Source: an uncultured Archangium sp. (GTDB lineage: Bacteria; Myxococcota; Myxococcia; Myxococcales; Myxococcaceae). Taken from it: DNA of 63,630 bases. Each line of letters starts with the position of its first letter. The stretch's first letter is position 1. A program made the translations under genes and the position numbers. The stretch is from positions 1 through 63,630 of the forward strand of contig CAIVGN010000101.1 of assembly GCA_903905455.1 (NCBI GenBank). Reading direction: 5' to 3'. The notes below the pieces were generated by a model that was not told the origin of the DNA, ran no database searches, and was given only the letters and a program-made list of their open reading frames with translations. Shown here one piece after another: positions 41,869 through 48,404 of the stretch.

Positions 41869-42804
41869 TCAGAGCCGGGCGAGCGCCTGCGGCCCGAAGC
41901 GCGCCTCGAGCTGGGCGGCGAGCGAACCGGGCAGCGGCGTGGGGATGTTGGTGCGAATGCGCGCCCTTCGCAGCGTGGGGTGGGCCAGCAGCGCCTGGGC
42001 CACCTCGGGGGACGAGCGGAACACCGAGAGCGAGATCGACTCGAGCCGAGGGAGGTGGGCGAGCACCGGGGCGACCTCTTCGACCGCGTCGCTGGTCGAG
42101 ACGTCGAGGTGCGTCAAACGCCTGGTCCACGCCAGCTCGCGCAGGTACCGCAACGGCCGCGCGGTCAAGGTGCCCTCGAGGCGCAGGCGGGTGAGCCGCG
42201 GGGCCCGGCCCGCCTCGCGCAAGATGAACATGGCCCGCGCGTCGGCCTCGGCGAAGGGGGTGCCCGCGTTGAAGTCGAGCTCCGCGAGGCCCACGAACTC
42301 GTCGGAGGCCACGAGGTCTTCGAGGCGCCGCTCGGACAGCGGCAGCGGGCCTCCGACGCCCAGCCCCTCGAGGCGGAAGCCGCGAATGGTCTCGAGGAAC
42401 CGGTCGGGATCGCAGTCGTCGAGCTCGAGGTGGCGCACCGTGCCCGCGTCGAGCAGCTGCCGCTTGAGGCGCTCGTCGAGCCGCGGCGCCCAGAGGCTGG
42501 TGAGGTGGCCGCGTTGAAAGTGCACGCTCCACAACTCGAAGTTCGAGTTCACCCGGTGCATCGCGCTCGACAGGCCCGGGCCCTTCACGAACCAACCCAG
42601 CGGCGGCAAGCCCTGCTCGGCGAGCCACTGCACGTGGTGCGCGGCCCACAACTCGGCGATGCGCGGCGCGGTGGGCTGGGTGCACTGGAGCAGGATGAAC
42701 TCCCCTCGCGGGTCGCCCCGCGTCGTGAGCACGTCGGCGTGCACCAGCCGCGACGCGTCGTCGAGGTCGTCCCACCAGTCGGGGGCGCAGAGGCGGGGAA
42801 ACAC
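41869..42804 (-). CDS. TIGR02996-type N-terminal domain protein with leucine-rich-like repeats
   Basis: The first 45 residues contain DASRLVHADVLTTRGDPRGEFILLQ, the pattern of the myxobacterial TIGR02996 domain (YADWLEERGDPRGEFI). The remainder has irregular leucine-rich repeats (RHLELDDCD, LAELDFNAG, LTRLRLEGT, LTHLDVSTS). Such proteins are abundant in large myxobacterial genomes, with unknown function, perhaps protein-protein contacts. The start is GTG at 42804. Confidence 0.75.
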   Translation of the reverse strand: MFPRLCAPDWWDDLDDASRLVHADVLTTRGDPRGEFILLQCTQPTAPRIAELWAAHHVQWLAEQGLPPLGWFVKGPGLSSAMHRVNSNFELWSVHFQRGHLTSLWAPRLDERLKRQLLDAGTVRHLELDDCDPDRFLETIRGFRLEGLGVGGPLPLSERRLEDLVASDEFVGLAELDFNAGTPFAEADARAMFILREAGRAPRLTRLRLEGTLTARPLRYLRELAWTRRLTHLDVSTSDAVEEVAPVLAHLPRLESISLSVFRSSPEVAQALLAHPTLRRARIRTNIPTPLPGSLAAQLEARFGPQALARL

Positions 42805-42918
42805 GGGCGCCAGTGTACTTCGCGCGGCGGGGCGCCACTGCGGGTCCTTGTCCCCGGAGAGTCGGAAGCCCAGAGTGGCGCGCGAGCGCTGTCGGCCGGG
42901 GAGCGCATGGAGGCGGGC

Positions 42919-43854
42919 GTGAAACGAATCGTGTTGGTATCGGCCGCGGTGTTCTCTTCGGCGGCGTGGGCGTGCAGTGGGTTGACGTGCGAGCAGACCA
43001 TCACCGCCGTCCCCGCAGCGGGCTCGGTGATCCCCTCGAACGCCCCGGCGCTCGGCGTCCAGCGCGCCCTCTTCACCGAGGTCGCCCTCGACGGTGGCAC
43101 CACGCCGCTCGGTGCGAGCAGCGCGCCGGTGCGCCTCGGAGGGCCGGATGGAGGCGTGTTCACCAACCCGGTCAGCAACTCCGCGGTCGGGTTCTTCCTC
43201 ACGCCTCCGCCCCTGCCCGTCGGCTCGCGGTGGAGCCTCAGCTACGAGGAACCCAACAGCGTCTGCGCCACCGACGCGGGGTTCACCATCGGCGCCGCGG
43301 CGCCCCTGCCCACGGTCTCCGCCGAGGTCGCCTTCGTGGCGAGCCAGTTCGTCGAGGTGAGCCCCACCACCAACAGCTGCACCGGCCCCCGGTCAGCGCT
43401 GCAGGTGACCCAGTTGAGCATCACCGCCTCCAACGAGATGACGCCCTGGCTCCCGCTCGCGCGCTGGGAGCTCGAGGTCGACGGCCAGAACCTGGGCACC
43501 TCGGCCTTCGGTCGGGTGACCACCGCGCCGTTTGCTCCGCTGGCGAACCCGCCCTTCGTCCCCTTCAACAACTTCGTGGTGCAGTGCTCGAGCCCGCTGC
43601 CTGCGGGCGCGAACCCCGAGCGGCTGCTGCCCGGGACGCACCAGGTGCGCGTGCTCGCGCGCATCGCCGGCGTCGCAGACCCGGTCGCGTCGAACACGCT
43701 CAGCGTGAACGTGACCTGTGTCCCGCCCGCGGGTGGCGGCTCTGGCGGCTCTGGCGGCTCTGGCGGCTCTGGCGGAGGGTGCGCGGCGAGCCCGGGGGTG
43801 TCCCTGGTGTCAGCGCTGCTGCTCGTGCTGTCGCGCCGTCGCCGCACGCGCTGA
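42919..43854 (+). CDS. Exported protein with Gly/Ser linker and MYXO-CTERM-like tail
   Basis: GGAGG five bases before the GTG at 42919 decides the start (an in-frame ATG at 42907 contains that site). The 311-residue product has a signal peptide ending AWA, a beta-rich body with several Cys, then a (GGS)n linker and the C-terminal GCAASPGVSLVSALLLVLSRRRRTR split as Gly-Cys, hydrophobic helix and Arg cluster. That tail matches MYXO-CTERM-type sorting signals, thought to lead to cell-surface anchoring. Body function is unknown. Confidence 0.75.
   Translation: MKRIVLVSAAVFSSAAWACSGLTCEQTITAVPAAGSVIPSNAPALGVQRALFTEVALDGGTTPLGASSAPVRLGGPDGGVFTNPVSNSAVGFFLTPPPLPVGSRWSLSYEEPNSVCATDAGFTIGAAAPLPTVSAEVAFVASQFVEVSPTTNSCTGPRSALQVTQLSITASNEMTPWLPLARWELEVDGQNLGTSAFGRVTTAPFAPLANPPFVPFNNFVVQCSSPLPAGANPERLLPGTHQVRVLARIAGVADPVASNTLSVNVTCVPPAGGGSGGSGGSGGSGGGCAASPGVSLVSALLLVLSRRRRTR
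43735..43770 (+). repeat. GGCGGCTCT 9-bp tandem repeat x4
   Basis: Four perfect copies of GGCGGCTCT encode the Gly-Gly-Ser linker before the MYXO-CTERM-like tail. Copy number could vary by slippage in frame, changing linker length. Confidence 0.9.
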
Positions 43855-43920
43855 AGGCCCGCCGCCGCGAAAGACTTGCGCCACGAACCGCGGGAGCCGG
43901 TGCGAGTCTCCAAGGCGACC

Positions 43921-45138
43921 ATGCTCCGCACCTTCCTGTTCGCGTTCCCAGTCGTCTGGTTTGCCGCCTGCCGCTCGACCCACCCGGCGCCGCCGCCCAC
44001 GACGCCTGCAGCGCCCGCGGTGGTGAAGGTGAACGAGGTGGCGGCGGCGCTCGCGCCGGGCCTCACGCTCGACGCGAATGACCCGGCCACCTGCGAGGCC
44101 TGCCACGCGGCCGTGGTCTCGGAGTGGAAGGAGAGCCTCCACGCGCGGGCCCACCACTCGAAGGATCCGCTCTACGCGGCGGTCCGCGCGCTGCGCACGG
44201 AGAAGCAGGGCCCCCACATTCCCGGGGCGTGCGCGCAGTGCCACAACACGCGCGACCCGGTCGACCACGAATCGAAGGCCGCGCAGGCGGGCGTGACGTG
44301 TGCCACCTGCCACCAACTCGAGGGCGTGCACCCGGGAAGGAAGGGCCTCGCCGGGCTCATGGTCGGGCCCGAGAAGCGCTTCCGCGGGCCGCACGACATC
44401 GCCGACGGCACCTCGCCCCTGCACGCCAATGGACCCGCGCTCGACGCGCTCAAGGACGGCACCACGCTCTGCCTCGCCTGCCACGGCGAAGAGCAGAACC
44501 CCGCGGGGGTCCCCACCTGCACCACCGGCCCAGAGTACGTGGTCTCGAAGGAGACGAAGTCGTGCACCTCGTGCCACATGAAGGAGCTCGAGGGGCGTTC
44601 GGGCGCGGTCATCACCACGCGCACCACGCACCGCAGCCACCACTTCGCGGGCCCGCACCAGCAGCAGCGCCTGGCGAGCCCCGGGATGCTCGAGGAGGCC
44701 GTCGGCCTCACGGGCCGCTTCGACGGCGACAAGGTCGTGGCGAGCCTCGAGAACCGCTCGGCCCACGGCTTCCCCACCGGCTTTCCCGCACGCATGGCCT
44801 TGATCGAGGTGCGGGCGCTGGACGCCACGGGCCAGGAGCTGGCCCGCAACATCACCACCGACCCGATGAAGGAGCACCCCGAGGCGGTCTTCAACCGAGG
44901 CTACGTGGACGCCGAGGGAAAGCCCGTGCTGGCGCCCTTCGGCGTGAAGCTGGTGCGCGACAGCCGCCTCAAGCCCGCGGAGAAGCGCGAGGTCTCCTTG
45001 GCCGTGCCCGCGAAGACCACGAAGGTCGAGCTGCGGCTCAAGTTCTTCCTCATCGCGCCGTTCGCCGCCAAGCAGCTCAACTACGCCGGCCCCGAGACGA
45101 AGCCGGTGGTGCTCGCGCCCGTCATCGTCGCGCGGTGA
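43921..45138 (+). CDS. Pentahaem c-type cytochrome lipoprotein
   Basis: From the ATG at 43921 the product is 405 residues with a lipobox (VVWFAAC, Cys17) and a Pro/Ala spacer. Five CxxCH haem sites follow: CEACH (58-62), CAQCH (104-108), CATCH (127-131), CLACH (184-188) and CTSCH (215-219). The first, in TCEACHAAVVSEWKESLHA, resembles cytochrome c554-type domains. Residues 250-405 form a beta-rich domain without haem. It should be a membrane-attached electron carrier facing the periplasm or outside. Part of this gene is copied at 46177-46365. Confidence 0.88.
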   Translation: MLRTFLFAFPVVWFAACRSTHPAPPPTTPAAPAVVKVNEVAAALAPGLTLDANDPATCEACHAAVVSEWKESLHARAHHSKDPLYAAVRALRTEKQGPHIPGACAQCHNTRDPVDHESKAAQAGVTCATCHQLEGVHPGRKGLAGLMVGPEKRFRGPHDIADGTSPLHANGPALDALKDGTTLCLACHGEEQNPAGVPTCTTGPEYVVSKETKSCTSCHMKELEGRSGAVITTRTTHRSHHFAGPHQQQRLASPGMLEEAVGLTGRFDGDKVVASLENRSAHGFPTGFPARMALIEVRALDATGQELARNITTDPMKEHPEAVFNRGYVDAEGKPVLAPFGVKLVRDSRLKPAEKREVSLAVPAKTTKVELRLKFFLIAPFAAKQLNYAGPETKPVVLAPVIVAR

Positions 45139-45167
45139 CCGCCAGTTGCGCTGCGCTTCTCGGGGTT

Positions 45168-45181
45168 CTACGGTTCTGTAG
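45168..45181. promoter_or_regulatory. Small inverted repeat before the toxin-antitoxin genes
   Basis: CTAC (45168-45171) and GTAG (45178-45181) with a six-base loop lie 18 bases before the antitoxin start, where ribbon-helix-helix antitoxins usually bind their own promoter. AGAGGA (45187-45192) is the ribosome-binding site. Confidence 0.3.
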
Positions 45182-45198
45182 GCTCCAGAGGAATCGCC

Positions 45199-45492
45199 AT
45201 GGCCGACACCCAGATTTCAGCTTTCATTTCCCAAACGACGAAGCGGCAGGTCGAGCGGTACGCCGAGGCGCATGGCGTGAAGAAGGGGCACCTCATCGAG
45301 GAGGCGCTCCTGCATCACCTGCAGGCGCTCCGCGAATTGCCTGCTGACATCGTGATTCCGCCTCAGCTGGTGCTGACCCCGAAGTCGTTCGCGCACGTCG
45401 CCAAGCTCGTCAAGAACCCACGCAAACCGAACAAGGCCTTGCGCGATCTGGTGGCGGGCAAACCCATTCCGCGTGAGCCCGAGGGCTGGTGA
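45199..45492 (+). CDS. Ribbon-helix-helix antitoxin of a GNAT toxin pair
   Basis: The 97-residue protein begins with ISAFISQTTKRQVERYAEAHGVKKGHLIEEALL, a ribbon-helix-helix DNA-binding fold as in DUF1778/TacA-type antitoxins. A Pro/Lys-rich C-terminal arm follows that would wrap the toxin. Its stop overlaps the toxin GTG start (GTGA). Such antitoxins neutralise the acetyltransferase and repress their own operon. Codon use is less GC-biased than neighbouring genes. Confidence 0.82.
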   Translation: MADTQISAFISQTTKRQVERYAEAHGVKKGHLIEEALLHHLQALRELPADIVIPPQLVLTPKSFAHVAKLVKNPRKPNKALRDLVAGKPIPREPEGW

Positions 45493-46010
45493 AGGTTCGC
45501 CGCCTCGAGCCAGAGGATGATCGCTCTGGCTTCCAGTCGGGCAATGCCGACCTCGATCGCTTTTTCATTCGATACGCGGGGCAGAATCAGTTCCGTCACC
45601 ACATCGGAACGACCTACGTGGCCGTTGATGAGGAAGGCCGAATCGCCGGTTTTGCGACAGTCACGCCGTCGGAGATTCTCAGCGAGCGCTTGCGAGTCAA
45701 CCAGCGCAAGGGCTTCCCAGGGTACCCGCTGCCCGTGCTGCGCCTTGCAAGGCTCGCGGTTGATCGACGCGCACAGGGTCGAGGCGTGGGTAGACAACTC
45801 TTGAACGCGATGCTCGCGCTGGCACGGCAGCTCGCCCTTGCCGTGGGCTGTATCGGGGTCGTCGTCGATGCGAAGCCCGACGCCGTGTCGTTCTACGAGG
45901 GCCTCGGCTTCGCGGAACTCGAAGCGACTTTCGGGCAACTCGGAGATCGACCCGAGCCTGTGCCGATGTTCCTCGCGCTTGCGGCGATACCGGTCCGAAC
46001 TGCACCGTGA
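45489..46010 (+). CDS. GNAT-family toxin (TacT/AtaT-like)
   Basis: The 173-residue protein has FQSGNADLDRFFIRYAGQNQ near its start, the substrate-side helix typical of TacT-type toxins, and the acetyl-CoA loop RLAVDRRAQGRGVGRQLL with YEGLGF near the end. TacT/AtaT toxins acetylate the amino acid on charged tRNAs and stop translation. The Tyr used in catalysis by TacT is plausibly in SFYEGLGF. The gene looks intact and may be active. It is followed by scrambled DNA. Confidence 0.85.
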   Translation: MKVRRLEPEDDRSGFQSGNADLDRFFIRYAGQNQFRHHIGTTYVAVDEEGRIAGFATVTPSEILSERLRVNQRKGFPGYPLPVLRLARLAVDRRAQGRGVGRQLLNAMLALARQLALAVGCIGVVVDAKPDAVSFYEGLGFAELEATFGQLGDRPEPVPMFLALAAIPVRTAP

Positions 46011-46052
46011 GCGCGATTTCCGCCCCTCTCGTGCCAGGAGCTGCTGACTCCA

Positions 46053-46175
46053 TCAGGGCGTCAGTTCGCACGCCTGCGGCGACTTCTCCACCAGGCCGCC
46101 ATCAAAGAGCTCGCGCAGCTCGTTCGCCAGCACCACCGCGCACACCTCGAGGCCATCGACCTGCAGGCCGCGGGG
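46053..46175 (-). pseudogene. C-terminal fragment of an unidentified gene
   Basis: On the minus strand about 40 residues (GLQVDGLEVCAVVLANEL, then RELFDGGLVEKSPQACELTP) end at a stop at 46053-46055. The reading stops making sense at 46176-46177, where the copy of the cytochrome gene begins. It looks like the end of a gene whose front was lost. The family is not recognised. Confidence 0.35.
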
Positions 46176-46176
46176 G

Positions 46177-46365
46177 ACGTGGTCTCGAAGGAGACGAAGT
46201 CGTGGACCTCGTGCCACATGAAGGAGCTCGAGGGCCCTTCGGGTGCGGTCATCACCACCCGCACCACGCACCGCAGCCACCACTTCGCGGGCCCGTACCA
46301 GCAACAGCGCCTGGCGAGCCCCGGCATGCTCGAGGAGGCCGTCGGCCTCACGGGCCGCCTCGACG
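46177..46365 (+). pseudogene. Copied fragment of the pentahaem cytochrome gene
   Basis: These 189 bases align without gaps to 44537-44725 at a constant offset of 1640, with about nine differences by my count (roughly 95 percent identity). The fragment covers haem site five and the following 40 residues. The first Cys of that haem site is changed to Trp (WTSCH), so it could not bind haem normally. The frame runs on to a stop at 46490 through unrelated sequence. It is a recent partial duplication, not a functional gene. Confidence 0.88.
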
Positions 46366-46404
46366 ATGAGCCAGTCGACGGCAGAGAGCGCGAAGGTGGC
46401 GAAG
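46361..46404 (-). pseudogene. Copied 44-bp fragment of the P-type ATPase gene
   Basis: These 44 bases match 48488-48531 (the end of the cation ATPase gene, around AVDWLIVGG on the minus strand) with one difference. The first five bases, CGACG, are shared with the end of the cytochrome copy, so the junction has a five-base microhomology. Confidence 0.8.
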
Positions 46405-46486
46405 GGCGAGGACGTCGCGTTCTGCGAGGGGAAGATTCCTCGGCGAAGTTCCTCGCGCAGGAGGTGCGGCCGAACACCGCGTTCAG

Positions 46487-46636
46487 ATGACGCTGGTGAA
46501 GGAGCGCTCGCTGGCGGCGATGGAGCTGAAGGAAGAGCACTTTGAGCTGAGCGGATTGCCTCGATGGGAGGCGGTCGGGTCGGGCGCCACGACGTGGGTG
46601 CGCGTGTTTTGCGAGTGTGAGAGACGACGCTCGTGA
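46487..46636 (+). other. Short open frame in the scrambled region
   Basis: A 49-residue frame (MTLVKERSLAAMELKEEHFE...) starts overlapping the stop of the chimeric cytochrome frame (ATGA). Its codon pattern changes half way and no family is recognised. It may be a gene fragment. I note it because the stretch 46405-46736 has no other explanation. Confidence 0.2.
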
Positions 46637-46736
46637 GCCACGCGTGGCCTCGTCACCTTCGCGCCACTGGTGGTCACGTTTTTGCTGAAGAACAACCCCG
46701 CGAACTGCCGCAGCGGGTTGGGGATCAAGCCTGACG

Positions 46737-46862
46737 AGAGGGGTCCGCGCGCGCCGGAGCGGCAGAGGCGCTGGAGCACCACCCTCCCTGTCGAAGGCGT
46801 ACACGGCCGTGTCGGCGTGCAGCGAGAACCCCAGGGCCCGCGCCAACCTCCGGGCGTTCGCT
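46737..46862 (-). mobile_element. IS91-type transposase remnant, frameshifted
   Basis: The minus strand reads ANARRLARALGFSLHADTAV then YAFDREG in one frame, and LQRLCRSGARGPLS in the next frame immediately after. Together they resemble the IS91/Transposase_32 pattern RRLGFSLHAxxxVxxxDREGLERLCRYGARP. The shift near 46782 and loss of flanking sequence show that it is dead. It may mark how neighbouring fragments were moved. Confidence 0.65.
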
Positions 46863-46891
46863 GGCGCGAGTGGGACTTCAGCCCAGGACGG

Positions 46892-47650
46892 CTACTTCAC
46901 CTTGCGCCGGGCGGGCTTCCGAAGTCGCGCCTGTCGCTCGGCACTTGCACGGACGTTGGCGACCGGGGTGAAGGGCGCGAACGGGCTGAGGAGGAACCAC
47001 TTGGCGAAGCTGGCCGCGTGCTTCGCCGCGCCCTCGAGCTTCATCACCTCGAGGCTCGTCGCGGTGTTGATGGGCAGGTAGCCGCGCCACACGTCGACCA
47101 TGCTGCGCAGGTCGGCCTCGATGCGGAGGTCGACGTCGTAGCCCGGGTGCTGCGTGCACAGCTCGGCGCTGCGCTCCTCGACGAGGATCCACCAGGACCG
47201 CCGATTCGTCGGCGCGTCGCGGATGGTGAACTCCGCGAGGAAGCGGCCCTGCGCGGGGAAGGCCTTGAGGTCGAGGCGCCGCCGCACGTCCCACATCAGC
47301 AGGCCGGGGTCGAGCTCATGCTCGGCCAGTTCGTGGATGACGTAGCGCTGGCCCCAGGTGCCCAGGGCCATCACGAAGGGCGTCAGCTCGCGGCCGATGT
47401 CCGTGACGACGTAGCTCGCGCTCCGCGGCCCGTTGCCCTTCTCCTTGCGGATGATGCCGGCCTCCTCCAGCTCGCGCAGGCGCTGAGCCAGCAGCGAGGG
47501 CGACATGCGCGAGAGGCCCTTGCGCAGCTCCGAGAAGCGCGTGCTACCAGCGAGGAGTTCGCGCAGGAGCAGCGGCGTCCAGCGACTGGCGACGAGCTCC
47601 GCGGCGCGCGCCACGGGACAGAACTGGCTGTAGATTCCTTGATCGCTCAT
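46892..47650 (-). CDS. HxlR-family regulator with SCP2-like C-terminal domain
   Basis: GAGGGG precedes the ATG at 47650. The 252-residue protein begins with an HxlR winged helix (CPVARAAELVASRWTPLLLRELLAGSTRFSELRKGL and MSPSLLAQRLRELEEAGII). The second half (about 120-240) resembles the sterol-carrier/SCP2-like domain found fused to some HxlR proteins and may bind a ligand. It is divergent from the truncated haemoglobin gene across an 88-base gap and may control it. Confidence 0.82.
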   Translation of the reverse strand: MSDQGIYSQFCPVARAAELVASRWTPLLLRELLAGSTRFSELRKGLSRMSPSLLAQRLRELEEAGIIRKEKGNGPRSASYVVTDIGRELTPFVMALGTWGQRYVIHELAEHELDPGLLMWDVRRRLDLKAFPAQGRFLAEFTIRDAPTNRRSWWILVEERSAELCTQHPGYDVDLRIEADLRSMVDVWRGYLPINTATSLEVMKLEGAAKHAASFAKWFLLSPFAPFTPVANVRASAERQARLRKPARRKVK

Positions 47651-47738
47651 CGTTCCCCTCGAGGTTGGTACAAACAAAGAACTACTTCGCGTCGCGTGCG
47701 CTCGCTACTCCTCTTCGCCTCACTCACACGGAGCGCAC

Positions 47739-48293
47739 ATGCACAACGTCACGTTCTTGAAGTCGGTCTTCACTGCGGTTCTCGTCCTTGGGAGCACCGT
47801 GGCGCTCGCGGGCCCGGCCCCGAAGGCGGAGAAGACCCCCGTCGCCGCGCCGGCGCCCACCGACGCCGAGCAGGTCGCGGGCTTGCAGAAGATGTGCGCC
47901 GACAACGCGGCGGCCATTCAGAAGCGGCAGGCCGAGAAGTCCCTCTTCGAGCGCCTCGGCAAGGAGCCGAAGATCCAGACGCTGGCCGAGAAGCTCTTCG
48001 GGGCGCACAGCAAGAACTCGAAGATCGGCCACCTCTTCGTGAAGGTGCAGAAGGAGGCCTTCGTGAAGAATGTCACCGCCTTCCTCGTGAACGGCACCGG
48101 CGGCAAGGCGGAATACAAGGGCAAGGACATGTCGGCCGCGCACAAGGACCTCAAGATCACCAACGGTGACTTCCTGGCCGCCGGCGGTGACGTCAAGGGG
48201 GCCATGACCGAGATGGGCTACGGCGAGAACGAGGTGCAGGAGATCGTCTGCGCGCTGACCTCCTTCGTGCCGGTGGTCGTCGCCCAGAAGTGA
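47739..48293 (+). CDS. Exported group-1 truncated haemoglobin-like protein
   Basis: The 184-residue product has a signal peptide (1-24, STVALAG) and an Ala/Pro spacer. From about residue 68 it carries a truncated-haemoglobin fold: SLFERLGKEPKIQTLAEKLF, then the proximal His135 in MSAAHKDLKIT. Most such globins are cytoplasmic; an exported form suggests oxygen, NO or redox handling in the periplasm. It is divergent from the HxlR regulator. Confidence 0.8.
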   Translation: MHNVTFLKSVFTAVLVLGSTVALAGPAPKAEKTPVAAPAPTDAEQVAGLQKMCADNAAAIQKRQAEKSLFERLGKEPKIQTLAEKLFGAHSKNSKIGHLFVKVQKEAFVKNVTAFLVNGTGGKAEYKGKDMSAAHKDLKITNGDFLAAGGDVKGAMTEMGYGENEVQEIVCALTSFVPVVVAQK

Positions 48294-48404
48294 CGGCCGC
48301 CGTGCTGTTCTGGCTCGCAGCGGCGATCGGCTGCTGCACGAGGCTGGCCGTTGTCTACGGCCGTGGAGCGCGCAGCGAGCTGCTCGGCTCACTCCTGCGA
48401 CCGC

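Noticed and set aside
43735-43770. CRISPR-like or other short repeat array
   Set aside because: The 9-bp units are in frame and encode a Gly-Gly-Ser linker with no spacers.
46179-46490. A separate 103-residue cytochrome-like gene
   Set aside because: It is a partial copy of the cytochrome gene with a destroyed haem site, fused out of context to other fragments, and it has no start signals.
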